A stretch of 64,000 nucleotides of DNA from Lucinisca nassula (Eukaryota; Mollusca; Bivalvia; Lucinida; Lucinidae): positions 223,281,234 through 223,345,233 of the forward strand of contig OY757010.1 in assembly GCA_963580285.1 (NCBI GenBank). The letters are read 5' to 3'. The number at the start of each line of letters is the position of its first letter. Within the stretch, counting starts at the first letter, position 1. Shown here piece by piece: positions 9,285 to 21,660 of the stretch. The notes under the pieces were generated by a model. That model did no database searches, was not told where the DNA came from, and saw nothing but the letters and a program-made list of their open reading frames with translations. The translations under genes were made by a program, and so were the position numbers.

Positions 9285-11606
9285 TTTTTAGCTCACCTGA
9301 GCAAAGCTCAAGATCACCTTTTGTCCGTCGTACGTGCGTCGTTCAGCATGCGTCGTCAACATTTACCTTGTTAAGACGCTAGAGACCACAATTTTGCTTC
9401 AATCTTCATGAAACTACCAGAATGTTTGTCTTGATGATATCGCGGTCAAGTTCGAATATGGGTCATCTCAGGTCAAAAAGTAGGTCAGTAGGTCAAATCA
9501 TAGAAAAACCTTGTTAATACTCTAGAGGCTACAGCTTTGGTCGAATAATCTTGAAACTTGCTCAGAATGATCATCCTGACAATATCTTGGTCAAGTTCGA
9601 ATATGGGTCATGTCAAAAAGTAGGTCAGCAGGTCAAATCATAGAAAAACCTTGTTAACGCTCTAGAGGCCACAGTTTTGGTCCAATAATCCTCAAACTTG
9701 CTCAGAATGATAATCCTGACAATATCTTGGTCAAGTTCGAATATGGGTCATGTGGGATTAAAATGTAGGTCAGTAGGTCAAACCATAGAAAAACCTTGTT
9801 AACACACTAGAGGCCACAGTTTTGGTCCAGTCATCCTCAAATGTGCTCAGAATGATCACCCTGACAGTATCTCGGTCAAGTTCGAATATGGGTCTTGTCG
9901 GGTCAATTAGTAGGTCAGTAAGTCAAATCATAGAAAAACATTAAGACTACAGTTTTGGTCCAATCGTCCTCAAACTTGCTCAGAATGATCATCCTGACAA
10001 TATCTTGGTCATGTACAAATATGGGTCGTCGGGTCAAAAAATAGGTCAGTAGGTCAAATCATAGAAAAACCTTGTTAACACTCTAGAGCCCAGTCCAATC
10101 ATCCTCAAACTTGCTCAGAATGGTCATCTTGACAAAATCTCGGTGAAGTTCGAACATGGGTCATGTGGTATCAAAAAGTAGGTCAGTAGGTGAAATCATA
10201 GAAAAACCTTGTTAACACTCTAGAGGCCACAGTTTTGGCCCAATCATCATCAAACTTGCTCAGAATGATCATCTCTACAGTATCTAGTTCAAATATGGGT
10301 CATGTGGGGTCAATTCATAGAAAAACCTTGTTTAAACTCTAGAGACCGCAATTTTAAGCTCACCTGAGCAAAGCTCTAGGTGACCTTTTGTGATCACCTT
10401 TTGTCCGTCGTATGTGTGTCGTGCATCATTCATCATGCGACTTGTGTCGTCAACATTTACCTTGTTCATCCTCTAGAGACCACAATTTTGCTACAATCTC
10501 CATGAAACTTTACCAAAATGTTTGTCTTTATGATATCTGGGTCAAGGTTAAATATGGGTCATACCAGGTAAAAACTAGGTCACTAGTTCAAATTCCTTGA
10601 AATCCTTGTTCACTCTCTAAAGACCGTAGTTTTCTTCAAACTTCATGAGACTTTACCAGAATGTTTGGCTTGATGATATCTGAGTCAGGTTTGAATATGG
10701 GTCATGTTGGGTCAAAAACTAGGTCACATTCCTTGAAAACCTTCACCCTCTAGAGACTTCAATTTCACTTGAATCTTCATGAAACTTTACCAGAATGTTT
10801 GTCTTGATGATATCTGGGTCAAGTTCGAAAAATAAATCATGTCAGGTCAGAAACTAGGTCACTAGGTCAAATTCCTTGAAAACCTTGTACAGCCTCTAGA
10901 GGCAATGATTATTGCTCCAATCTTCATGAAACCAGAATGTTTGTCTTAATGATATCTGGGTCAAGCAAACAGTGCAGACCCAGAACATACCGCTCCTGAA
11001 GTAGCAGTCTGATCAGGGTTAACACTGTTTGCCATTTCCTCTGCACTTGGAACATGAAACAAATTTGTTAAAATTTTAGGAGAATTACAGCAAGTCCTCA
11101 AGGTGTCCAAACAGATATTTGACCTAGTGACATGGTTTTTTACCTGACATGATTCTAATTCGAACTTGACCTTGATGTCATCAAGACAAACATTCTGGTA
11201 AAGTTTCATGAAGATTAAAGCAAAAATGTGGCCTCTAGAGGATGAACAAGGTTTTAAGGCAATTTGGCCTACTGACCTAGTTTTTGACCCGACATGACCC
11301 ATTTTCAATTCGATCCAGATATCATCAAGGTGAACATTCTGGAAAAGTTTCGTGAAGATTGAAGCACAATTATGACTTATAGAGGGTGAACATGGTTTTA
11401 AAGAAATTTGACCTAGTGACCTAGTTTTTGACCTGACATGACCCATATTCGAACTTGACCTAGATATCATCAAGACAAACATTCTGGCAAAGTTTCATGA
11501 CAAATGAAGTAAAACTGTGGCCTATAGATGGTGAATAAGGTAAATGTTGACGACAGACACAGGGTGATCACAATAGCTCACCTTTCGTGCTCAGGTGAGC
11601 TAAAAA
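9285..11606. mobile_element. GCTCACCTGAGC-bounded elements with ~165-bp tandem cores
   Basis: The left end TTTTTAGCTCACCTGAGCAA and the right end, closing GCTCAGGTGAGCTAAAAAA, are inverted repeats. Between them a unit containing GTCAAGTTCGAATATGGGTC and TAGGTCAGTAGGTCAAATCA repeats every 150-170 bp, direct at 9400-10340 and reversed at 11100-11560. A second left end at 10353 shows two nested elements. A TGATCAG palindrome remnant sits in the centre at 10970-11030. The same unit fills 22750-25300. All ORFs inside are translations of the array. Confidence 0.7.
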
Positions 11607-11920
11607 ATAGGCATCAGCTATTTTTTCCATGAGGAATCTATATATATGAAATCTCAAAACCCTAGCATACAGTGTTCTTAAGATATGCTATGCATCAAAA
11701 GCGTAAGGGGCTGAAGGAAAGAATGGAAGAAAGAATGAACAATACAGAAGCAATATGCACCTCCAACTTCTTTGAAGTTGGGGGTATAATAACTATAAGA
11801 GTAATGGGCCCGGGAGCCATTTTTTGTCTGTAGCAGCAACAGCTCGTGAATAGCTTGTATGGAGAATAAGTTAAGATTCTTAACCCATTAAGTACCGGAA
11901 ACCCCAAAACTGGTACCCTG

Positions 11921-11987
11921 GCAAACAGTGCCGGCCCAGATCAGACGCTGCAGAACGCGGCGTCTGATCAGGGCCTACACGGTTTGC
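11921..11987. repeat. 67-bp palindromic repeat (TGATCAGACGCC family), copy 2
   Basis: It has the same length and arms as the copy at 401-467: GCAAACAGTG at the left, a GGCGTCTGATCAGGGCC half at the right, and GTTTGC at the end. Confidence 0.75.
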
Positions 11988-12119
11988 AATAAGTACAGCC
12001 ATTTTCCTAACTAAATTTTGAAGAAAACACAAACTGACACCCCTAAGTTTCTAAATGGACTCGTGCTATATATAAGGAGGAAGATTCCATTTGGTATACA
12101 AGAGGGCCCAGAGGGCCCT

Positions 12120-13450
12120 GGTTCGCTCACCTGATCCAATATATAATAAGTGGGCCCCGGGCGGGGTCAATTTCGGCCCCAGGGCTATAATTTGAACACT
12201 CTTGGTAGAGGTCCACACGTTGGTGCTTCATATCCAATATGAATAACCTGGGCTTTGTGGTTTCAGAGAAGAAGATTTTAAAGGTTTACCATGCATAAAG
12301 AAGTCTATGTAAAACAAGATATTCCCTAAATAAGTCTAGACTATGTAAAACCAAAGGGCCCCCGGAGTGGGGACATTTTTGGCCCCAGGGCTATAATTTG
12401 AACAATCTTGGTAGAGGTCCACTAGCTGAAGCTTCATAACAAATATCAAAGACCTAAGCCTTGTGGTTTCAGAGAAGAAGATTTTTAAAGATTTTCCCTA
12501 TATAAGTCTATGTAAAACCAAAGCGCCACATGGCGGGGGCATTTTTGGTCTCGGGGCTATAATTTGAACAATCTTGATAGAGGTCCACTAGCTGAAGCTT
12601 CATAACAAATATCAAAGACCTAAGCCTTGTGGTTTCAGAGAAGAAGATTTTTCAAGATTTTCCCTATATAAGTCTATGTGAAACAAAAGGGCCCCGAAGT
12701 GGGGGCATTTTTGGCCCCAGGGCTATAATTTGAACAATCTTGGTAGAGGTCCACAAGATGAAGCTTCATATCAAATATCGAAGGCCTGGGCCTTGCAGTT
12801 TCAGATAAGATTTTTTCAAGATTTTCCCTATATAAGCCTATGTAAAACCAAAGGGGCAGGGGCATTTTTGGCCCCAGCACTATAATTTGAACAATCTATG
12901 TAGGGGTCCACTAGATGAAGTTTCATACCGAATAGCAAAGACCTGGGCCTTGCAGTTTCAGAGAAGAAGATTTTTAAAGTTTTACCCTATATAAGCCCAT
13001 GTTAAACAAAAGGGCCCCCGGGAAGGGGCATTTTTGGCCCCAGCACTATAATTTGAACAATCTTGGTAGGGGTCCACTAGATGAAGCTTCATACCAAATA
13101 TCAAAGACCTGGGCCTTGTGGTTTCAGAGAAGAAGATTTTTTTTAAAGAATTTCCCTATATAAGCCATGTAAAACCAAAGGGCCCCGGTGCGGGGGCATT
13201 TTTTGCTCCAGCACTATAATTTGAACAATCTTGGTAGGGGTCCACTAGATGAAGCTTCATACCAAATATCAATGTCCTGGGCCTTTTGGTTTCAGAGAAG
13301 AAGATTTTTAAAGATTTTCCCTATATAAGCCCATGTAAAACAAAAGGGCCCCGGTGCGGGGGCATTTTTAGGTCCAGCACTATAATTTGAACAATCTTGG
13401 TAGGGGTCCACCAGATGAAGCTTCATACCAAATATCACAGACCTGGGTCT
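12120..13450. repeat. ~165-bp satellite array (GGCCCCAGGGCTATAATTTG unit)
   Basis: About eight units each contain GGCCCCAGGGCTATAATTTG, a GAAGCTTCATACCAAATATC block and a CCCTATATAAGCCTATGTAA block. The left edge is a CTCACCTGATCC terminus. The array passes directly into the 76-bp minisatellite at 13471 instead of its usual GGTGAGC end, which is seen for the sister array at 27222. Confidence 0.75.
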
Positions 13451-13470
13451 TGCGGTTTCAGAGAAAAAAA

Positions 13471-14425
13471 CAGGAATAAGAAGTAAAGGTACCCATAGCC
13501 TGATATCTGTAGAAGCAGTGGGTTGTGACTTGAGGGGGTATCAAAACAGGAATAAGAAGTAAAGGTGCCTATAGCCTGATATCTGTAGAAGCAGTGGGTT
13601 GTGACTTGAGGGGGTATAAAAACAGGAATAAGAAGTAAAGGTGCCCATAGCCTGATATCTGTAGAAGCAGTGAGTTGTGACTTGAGGGGGTATAAAAACA
13701 GGAATAAGAAGTAAAGGTGCCCATAGCCTGATATCTGTAGAAGCAGTGAGTTGTGACTTGAGGGGGTATAAAAACAGGAATAAGAAGTAAAGGTGCCCAT
13801 AGCCTGATATCTGTAGAAGCAGTGGGTTGTGACTTGAGGGGGTATAAAAACAGGAATAAGAAGTAAAGGTGCCCATAGCCTGATATCTGTAGAAGCAGTG
13901 AGTTGTGACTTGAGGGGGTATAAAAACAGGAATAAGAAGTTTTTGTTTGATTTGAGGTTTAATGTCTCTGTCAACACTGTGAAGGTCATTTTGGAGACAT
14001 TGCTTCCAATTTTGTGGGACTTTTACCAGACCTTGAGATGTAATGACATCTCAAGACCTGTCACCCAATGAAACCAATATGGTTTATAAGCATGGACAGT
14101 CTGACTTGCACCGCTTTGCCTGGGCAGGCTTAGATCCTCTAAGCGGTTTACCAGTACTCGTGTTCGGGTCAGATTCAGCTCTGCGTGGAAGCAACATGCA
14201 GCCCATATATTTCTTCAAGAATAAGAAGTAAAGGTGCCCATAGCCTGATATCTGTAGAAGCAGTGAGTTGTGACTTGAGGGGGTATAAAAACAGCAATAT
14301 GAAGTAAAGGTGCCCATAGCCTGATATCTGTAGAAGCAGTGGGTTGTGACTTGAGGGGGTATAAAAACAGCAATATGAAGTAAAGGTGCCCATAGCCTGA
14401 TATCTGTAGAAGCAGTGGGTTATGA
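13471..14425. repeat. 76-bp minisatellite, about nine copies, split by a SINE
   Basis: CAGGAATAAGAAGTAAAGGT recurs at 13471, 13547, 13623, 13699, 13775 and 13851, an exact 76-bp period, and the array resumes after the SINE at 14219. Seventy-six is not a multiple of three, so the array is open in shifted frames. The long reading frames at 13435-13989 are therefore artefacts. Units are nearly identical, differing mostly at a G/A in GCAGTGGGTTG. Confidence 0.9.
13941..14218 (-). mobile_element. ~300-bp SINE, copy 5, 5'-truncated, 11-bp target duplication
   Basis: The copy is antisense, with its 3' end at the left (TTTTGTTTGATTTGAGGTTT) and a truncated 5' end. GAATAAGAAGT is duplicated at 13930-13940 and 14219-14229 and is part of the minisatellite unit. 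The insertion interrupted an existing array. 5' truncation fits LINE-type target-primed integration. Confidence 0.85.
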
Positions 14426-14619
14426 CTGGCTGCAGCATGTGAAAGACAGAATATATAGTGAAATTCAAATACTAGTCTTATTCATCTAATAGTAAGACCA
14501 GCTAAAATTAAGACTTATTCTTCTTTAAAGCATTTTAGAGCTTTCAGTTTTACTTTCAGTTTTTTAATCTGTCTTCTAGAAAGAGACCACCTTCAGGACT
14601 AAATTTTAATAGAAATATT

Positions 14620-17034
14620 TTTTAGCTCACCAGAGCCGAAGGCTCCGGGGGAGCTTATAGGATAGGCAGTTGTCCGGCGTTGTCGTCGTCGTCGTTGTCG
14701 TTGTCGTCGTCTGACGTCAACACTTTCAAACATCTTCTTCTCTGAAGCCACTGGACCGATTCAGCCCAAATTTTATCTGTAGCATCCTTGGGCAGGGGGA
14801 TTGAAAGTTTGTGTTTTTTATGAAAATCGGCCCATTAGTTTGGTTGCTATGGCAACTTAGAGTTTCCATAGACTTATAATGGGGAAAATTGAAAAATGGC
14901 ATTTACTGCCAAGTCATTGCAGATATTTGGACAAAACTTTTATAGAAATGTTTCTTGAGTAAAATTCTTTCAGCCATATGCTTTTATGCCAACCTGAGGG
15001 TCCCCCAGGTTGTGCCGGGGCCATGCCCCACCCCCTCCACTTCATAAAAGGCCATATATCTCAGAAACCATTCAGATCCCGAACCCTAAACCATATATAT
15101 TCTTGTTCCTATTGATAAGACGCATTTAGTAACACCAACCTTGGGGTCCTCAGGGATGCGCCGAGGTCATGCCCCACCCCCTCCACTTAATAAAAGGCCC
15201 AATATCTCGGAAACCATTCAGATCCCCACCCCTAAACCATATATATTCTTGTTCCTTATGATAAGACCCATTCGGTGACATCAACCTGGGAGTCCCCTGG
15301 ATGCGCCGGGGCCATGCCCCACCCCCTCCATTTCATAAAAGGCCCAATATCTCGTAAACCTTACAGATCCCCGCCCCTAAACCATATATATGCGTGCTTC
15401 TTATGATAAGACACATTCATTGACACCAACCTGGGGGTCCTCAGAGATGCGCTGGGGCCTTGCCCCACCCCTCTACTTCACAAAAGGCCATATATCTCAG
15501 AAACTGTTCAGATCCCCACCCCTAAACCATATATATTCTTGTTCCTATTGATAAGACGCATTCAGTAACACCAACCTGGGGGTCGTCAGGAATGCGCACA
15601 GGTCAGGCCCCACCCCTCAACTTTATAAAAGGCCCAATATCTCGGAAACCATTCAGATTCCCACCCCTAAACCATATATATTCTTGTTCCTTTTGATAAG
15701 ACCCATTCAGTGACATCAACCTGGGAGTCCCCTGGATGCACCGGGGCCATGCCCCACCCCCTCCATTTGATAAAAGGCCCAATATCTCGGAAACCTTACA
15801 GATCCCCGCCCATAAACCATATATATGTTTGCTTCTTATGATAAGACACATTCATTGACACCAACCTGGGGGTCCTCAAAGACGCGCTGGGGCCTTGCCC
15901 CACCCCTCCACTTCAAAAAAGGCCATATATTTCAGAAACTGTTCAGATCCCCACCCCTAAACCATATATATTCTGGTTCATTATGATAAGACGCATTCAG
16001 TAACACCAACCTGGGGGTTCCCAGGGATATGCTGGGGCCATGCCCCACCCCCTCCATTTCATAATATCACAATATCTCGGAAACCCTACAGATGGCCACC
16101 CCTTAACCATATATAGTCTTGTTCCTTATGATAAGACACATTCATTAACACCAACCTGGGAGTCTCCCTGGGCCTTGCACCACCCCTCCACTTCACATAA
16201 GGCCTTATATCTCAGAGAATGTTCTTAGCCCCACCCTAAACCATATATATTCATCTTTCTTATGATAAGACGCATTCAGTGACACCAGCTTGGGAGTCCC
16301 CGGGGCACGCCCAGGCCATGCCACACCGCTTTACTTCATTAAAAGCCATATATATCAGAAATAGTTCAGATCCCCACCCCTAAACCATATACTTGTTCCT
16401 TATGATAAGACTCGTTCAATCACACCAACCTGGAGGTCTCTTTGTGCTGAGGCAATGTGCCCCGCCCTTCCATTTCATAAAAGGCTTTATATTTCACAAA
16501 CCATTCAAATCCCCACCCCATAATCATATATGTTCTTGTTCCTTATTATTAGCACACCTACTGTAGCGGGGTCCGCAGGGGCCATTCCTATTTCATAAAA
16601 GGGCCTCAAATCTCTGAAACCGGTCAGATTCCCAGCACTGAACCATATATATACTTGGTCCTTATGATAAGACACATTTAGGGACAACAGTTTGGGCTTT
16701 CCTGGGATCAACAGGGCATGCCCCAACCCCTCAACTGTTAAAGAGGCCTTACAGATCCCCACTGCTAAACCATATATATTTTTGTTTCTTATGATAAGAC
16801 CCATTTAGTGATACCAACCAGGGCTCCATTGGGTCCATGCCCCACCCCCTCTACTTCATAAAAGGCCTAACTTTTCAGATGCTGAGTCCACATGGGTGCT
16901 CATTTGGACATGGGGGTTCATTTGGTGGATTAAAATGATATCATGTTAAAATACATGGCTGCCATTGGGCAGGATGGGCAGTGCCCACCTGAGCTCTGGT
17001 GAGCATAGTGGCCCATGGGCCTCTTGTTTTTTTG
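14620..17034. mobile_element. GCTCACCAGAGC-bounded element with ~145-bp tandem array
   Basis: The left end TTTTTAGCTCACCAGAGCCG pairs loosely with GAGCTCTGGTGAGC near 17000. A CGTCGTCGTCG-type simple run follows the left end. From about 14990 to 16880 a unit of about 145 bp repeats, each with a CTAAACCATATATATTCTTG block, ATAAGAC and a CCACCCCCTCCA block. Units 1-3 and 4-6 correspond one to one, so a three-unit higher-order repeat is present. The later units are degraded. Confidence 0.7.
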
Positions 17035-17680
17035 ATGTGTCTGGTGGTCCGACATGATTCTGTAAACCAGTAAAGTATGGACATGGAAGTTTTTTGCTTT
17101 AAGGACGAGGCCTGAACAGTCAGTCTAGACTGTCAAACGGGTGAATGAACAACAGAGTTTGCAATCTCCCGATTTGGCTCGAAGGATAATTTTCAAGAAA
17201 ATAAATATTTGCATTGTACCTATCTTAATTCTTTATGAAAAAGATGAGCTCTAAAAGTGATTTATTGAGTGATAAATCACTGTTTGGAGGTCAGATGTAA
17301 ATTGATCAAATCACGAGCACGTAGCTGGAGTTATAAAGCCAAGCAAATTGCACTGGGGATGGCATTCTAAATTTCTACTTGTATATGCTAGAAAAAATAT
17401 GGGTTTGGCATTCCATGTGCCTAGCTGACCATTAACATGAGCTGTTAAAACTTGTTTCCTAAAAAAATCCTTATTTCCTTGAAAAATTGAAACATTTGAA
17501 AATGTCATCATGGTTGGCCGTCTGTGACAAAATACTGGTAGGTATCAAATTTTGGGTAGACTTTGCTTTCATCTGTAACTGACTGCAGGAATTTAAATCA
17601 AATAATTATGTTTTTATTTGTGCCAATGCATTAGACACATGCAGAATAAATTATTTTGCCCAGCCACTTTTAACTATTAA
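17035..17680. other. Gene-free stretch, no recognised element
   Basis: There are no repeats of the window's known families and no ORF with a recognisable signature. A 66-residue frame at 17311-17511 (-) has no family hallmarks. Confidence 0.4.
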
Positions 17681-17890
17681 CCAGTCAAATTACATAATTA
17701 ACCAACAAAATGAAACCAGTCAAATTACATAATTAACCAACCAAATGAAACCAGTCAAATTACATAATTAACCAACCAAATGAAACCAGTCAAATTACAT
17801 AATTAACCAACCGAATGAAACCAGTCAAATTACATAATTAACCAACCAAATGAAACCAGTCAAATTATATAATTAACCAACCAAAATGAC
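17681..17890. repeat. 35-bp minisatellite, six copies
   Basis: CCAGTCAAATTACATAATTA begins at 17681, 17716, 17751, 17786, 17821 and 17856, an exact 35-bp period with almost no variation. The units are contiguous without variable spacers, so it is a simple minisatellite and not CRISPR-like. Confidence 0.9.
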
Positions 17891-18145
17891 AAAAAGAAGT
17901 CATCTGATCTGGATTTACACTGTTTGCATCTATAGGTAGAGCATATCCTGGCTCAACAGGACAAGGCTGTAAAACTTAACAAATGGACACCTGACATGAC
18001 ACTTGCAGAAATTTATTGTTGACAGATAATTATGGTATGGCACATAAAATTACTTGCAACAGTGCATAATGAGGCCCAATTTCAAAAGTATTCATTTGCA
18101 ACTACAAACAAAAATATAACCTCAGAAAGAGGCTACAGTGATTTA

Positions 18146-18476
18146 CAGTCGAACTTCAATGGTTCAAACACCTTAGGGACCTCGAAAATCTGTTCCAGAC
18201 AAGTGTAGTTCGAACCACTGAGGTTACTGTCAGGAGGCATAACGAGATACTTTTACACATCTTTTCGGTGTTCTATAATGAAGTTGTATGCTCTGTGTGT
18301 ACTCATTAGAATTGCCTCATCGAGGCGATTCTAATGAGTACACACAGCATACATTTGCAAGATAAAAGACTAAAACCGCCTTAATTATGCAGAAGATTTT
18401 GCTAGGGACTCAAGAATGGGTTCGACGCATCCATGGTAAACGAGCCATCGGTGTTCGAGCCATCGAAGTTTTACTG
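18146..18476. mobile_element. Tigger/pogo-like MITE, copy 1
   Basis: The ends are CAGTCGAACTTCAATGGTTC and the complement of CAGTAAAACTTCGATGGCTC, flanked by TA on both sides. The CAGT and RAACYTCRATGG terminal pattern is that of Tigger-like elements. The interior holds a TGTGTACTCATTAGAAT hairpin. There is no ORF. Confidence 0.65.
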
Positions 18477-18594
18477 TACAAACAAAAATATAAGCTCAGA
18501 AAGAGGCTACAATGATTTAGTTTGTTTCTTTGAGGTTCAACAGGTCATATATAGCTGGTCAGTTTACCGAAGCACACTTTCCTCAGCTGACTTA

Positions 18595-18955
18595 CAGTAA
18601 AACTTCGATGGCTCGAACTCCGATGGCTCGTTTACCATGGATGAGTCAAACCCGTTCTTGAGTCCGCAGGGAGTTCCTCCAAATACGATATAGAGGTAAT
18701 TTAGTAAGATTTTCTACATTTATCTTGCAAATGCATGCTGTGTGTACTCATTAGAATCGCCTCGATGAGGTTAAGCGATTCTAATGAGTACACACACCGT
18801 ACATTTATAATATAGAACACCGAAAAAGATATCCACAATAATCTCCATTATGCCTCCTGGTATGGCGCTAATAGTATCCCTCTGTGCCTCGAACTACCGC
18901 TGTCTCGAACAAATTTTCATGGTCCAAAAGTGGTTCGAGCCATCAAAGTTGAATG
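18595..18955. mobile_element. Tigger/pogo-like MITE, copy 2, inverted relative to copy 1
   Basis: It starts CAGTAAAACTTCGATGGCTC and ends with the related inverted terminus, with TA on both sides. It carries the same internal hairpin (18738-18795). It lies 118 bp from copy 1 in opposite orientation, so the pair could form a long foldback. Confidence 0.65.
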
Positions 18956-19343
18956 TACTTATAAGCCATTAACCAGTACAGTGCACGTTCTTTCAACACA
19001 CATTGACAACTGCCCTTCTAAATCAGTGGAAGAGACAGAATAATCGCAGAAAATTTTTCAAGATCAGTATCCATGGAAATGTTGCCAGAACCCCGTTATG
19101 ATCCTTAATATTGGGTCAGATAGATCTTGATGAACAGTGAAGACCCAAATCAGACTGCTCCTTCAGGAGCTGTCTAATCAGGATCTACATAGCTTGCCAT
19201 TCCGTTTGCACCTTTTGGACTACTTGTTGGATCATGAAACAAATTTGTTAAAAATTGTAGGAGAACTACAGCAAGTCCTCAGGTATTGGGTACCGTTTTA
19301 CTATTTAATACCATTTCAAGATATGTATTATTTTATTACAGAT

Positions 19344-19641
19344 TGTTTGCTTGATTTGAGGTTTAACGTCCCCGTCAACACTGTAAAGGTCATTTTGGAG
19401 AGGTTGCTTCCAATTTTGTGGGACTTTTACCCGACACTGAGATGAAATGACATCCCAAGCCCTATCGCCCAATGAAACCAATAGGGTTTATTAGCATGGA
19501 CGGTCCGCCTTGCACCGCGGTTCCTGGACAGGCTTAGATCCTCTAAGCGGTTTACCAGTACTAGTGTGCGGGCCAGATTCAGCTCTGCGTGGAAGCATCA
19601 TGCAGCCCATATATTTCTTCAAGCCCCTATGGGCGGGGGCC
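19344..19641 (-). mobile_element. ~300-bp SINE, copy 6, 14-bp target duplication
   Basis: This is an antisense, full-length copy ending CCCCTATGGGCGGGGGCC at the right. ATTTTATTACAGAT is duplicated exactly at 19330-19343 and 19642-19655. The 102-residue frame overlapping its left part is not a gene. Confidence 0.9.
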
Positions 19642-19655
19642 ATTTTATTACAGAT

Positions 19656-21013
19656 AACTATAAATCAAAATAAAGATACTTTTAACATTATTGATATCAC
19701 AGATATCACAATTTTCAATAACGATTATCAGAAAATATATTATGAATATCAATAAATGCTATTATTGATATCCAAAATTCTTCTTCAATATATTTTTTGT
19801 ATATATCGAATAATAGATATCTATAATTGGAATTATACATATCCCTTAACATATTATAGATATCATAAAATAAACAAGATGTGTTTGTGAAACAAGAACA
19901 TGTCCCCAGGCATGGTCATTTTTTTCAAAGTTGGTCACAGTTCAAAGTCAAGGTCACAGGTCAAAATTTTTTGCATGAATGTAAAGCTCTTGTTACAAGG
20001 AACCTACATGCCAAATATGAAGGCTCTATCTTAAATGATTAAAAAATTATGAACAATTTTATTTGTTCTTTTAAGTAGGTCAAAGGTCAAGGTCTCGGGG
20101 CAAATATTTTTTGCATGAATGTGAAGCTCTTGTCACAAGGAACCTTCATGCCAAATATGAATACTTTAACTCCAATGGTTCAAAAGTTATGACCAATGTT
20201 AAAGTTGTCCACTTACAAACCAACCAACAAACAAACAAACCAACAAACAGACATGGCAAAAACAATACACATGTATGTCCAGGGACATAAAAAATAGATA
20301 TCTAATATTATTTATAGACATCTAATATTTATTGATATCCTATAAATTTATTATAGATATCATTAATTTCATTTTAGATATCTTGAAACTCGATTAAATA
20401 GTAAAACGGCACCTCATGCTCAGGGGGTCCCAATTTTTATGATTTTTACGGTAGTAGGTGAGTTCAATGGTTACAGAAATTCTGAATACAGTTTTCCCCA
20501 TAAACATGAAAGTGCTTTGGGTCAAGGAACATCACAAAGTATACAACAATGACCCTGATCAGACCATAATGATGTGCAGACTAATCTGGTCTTTGCTGCT
20601 ATCCTGGTGTTCACAACAACCCTTACCTTTGCAAACAGAGTAGATCCAGATAAGATGGCTTCTGAAGCCATTTGATCAGGATCTACACTGTCATGCAGTT
20701 TGTAAGATGAATGAATAAAAAATACAATGAATCAAGTAATCTGATTGTCTGTAAGCTGTAAATGGGTGTGGTTTTATATATTCAGCAGGATAAAGACTAA
20801 GATATATAACACTTGTTCACCGTAATAGGGTTGTGAATATAGCACAGGTTAAAGATGGACCCCAAAAATGTATAGATTACGTAGAAAAAATTGCCATTTT
20901 TCAATCTAATCAAAACATTTTTGTTTGGATTTAATATGACTGTTTCACAAAGATGGTTCCTACTTTGAACCCCAACAATAGTGTTATAAAGGGTTTGTGG
21001 TTCACTTGAGTTC
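19656..21013. other. AT-rich gene-free stretch with GATATC clusters and a dispersed repeat
   Basis: ATAGATATC-type motifs are dense at 19680-19870 and 20285-20400. They flank an inserted dispersed repeat (about 19860-20300) that begins AACAAGATGTGTTTGTGAAA and contains ACCTACATGCCAAATATGAA. Copies of that repeat occur at 22310-22750 and 31420-31600. A palindrome remnant lies at 20625-20700. No gene is seen before the MRPS2 exon. Confidence 0.5.
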
Positions 21014-21660
21014 TCAGTTTAATTTGCCAAGCTTTTCATCTTCCTTTCTTTTAGCCTTTCCTCGTAAAATAGCCTCTTTGAATAAACTCAGATAATACAG
21101 CATTGTGTCCCTGGAATCATCGCTTCCAGGGACTGGGTATGTTATAAGTCGAGGGTCAGCATTCGAGTCACAAATTCCTATTGTAGGTATCAACAACTTA
21201 GCATGATCAACAACAGCTGTGTGCTGTTTAAAAGCATTGTTCAGTGTGCTAAGAAAAATGCCTAAATCTGGTAATCGGGTCAGTGTTCCAAAAACTTTGG
21301 TCGAGTCCGTAAATACACCACCTTTCCAGTAGCGACAGTGGGCATATTCTCCAACCTCTTTCGCAGTTCTTTCTATCCAGGGCATCATTTGTTTGTTTCT
21401 GCTGATAAAGAGAATGATTCCCTCTCTGTAAGCAATATGTGCAGTAAAGTTCAAGGCATCTTGGAAAAGAGGTAGAGTTTGTTCTAGGTCTATTATGTCT
21501 GTACCAAGACGGGAACCAAACAGGTAGGGTGCCATGTACTGGTTCCTGCAGCCATATGTGTGACCCAGATGAACATTGTTCTTAAATAAATCATCCAGAG
21601 TGACCAGTTCTCGTACACTGAAGTAGTCATGGTGTTGAAGGGGGTCAGCTTCTTCAACTT
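21014..21660 (-). CDS. MRPS2: MRPS2 (mitochondrial uS2m) last coding exon
   Basis: This exon encodes nearly the whole conserved S2 domain of the mitochondrial small-subunit protein. Hallmarks in order are VHLGHTYGCRNQYMAPYLFG, SRLGTDIIDLEQT, LNFTAHIAYREGIILFISRN, GEYAHCRYWKGGVFT, RLPDLGIFL and GICDSNADPRLITYPVPGSD. These match animal MRPS2 almost block for block. Translation ends at TGA (21014-21016) after a basic tail. The exon begins after an acceptor, TATTATTTTCAG. The ATG-initiated extension upstream (to 21706) is intron sequence, not protein. The first two bases complete a Glu codon begun in the exon at 31178. Confidence 0.92.

Noticed and set aside
10961..11482. 173-residue ORF (minus)
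   Set aside because: It is made of the ~165-bp satellite unit; peptide repeats follow the DNA repeats.
13435..13989. 184- and 111-residue repetitive ORFs (minus)
   Set aside because: They are translations of a 76-bp minisatellite in shifting frames and run into a SINE.
17681..17890. CRISPR-like regular array
   Set aside because: The 35-bp units are contiguous with no variable spacers, in an animal genome.
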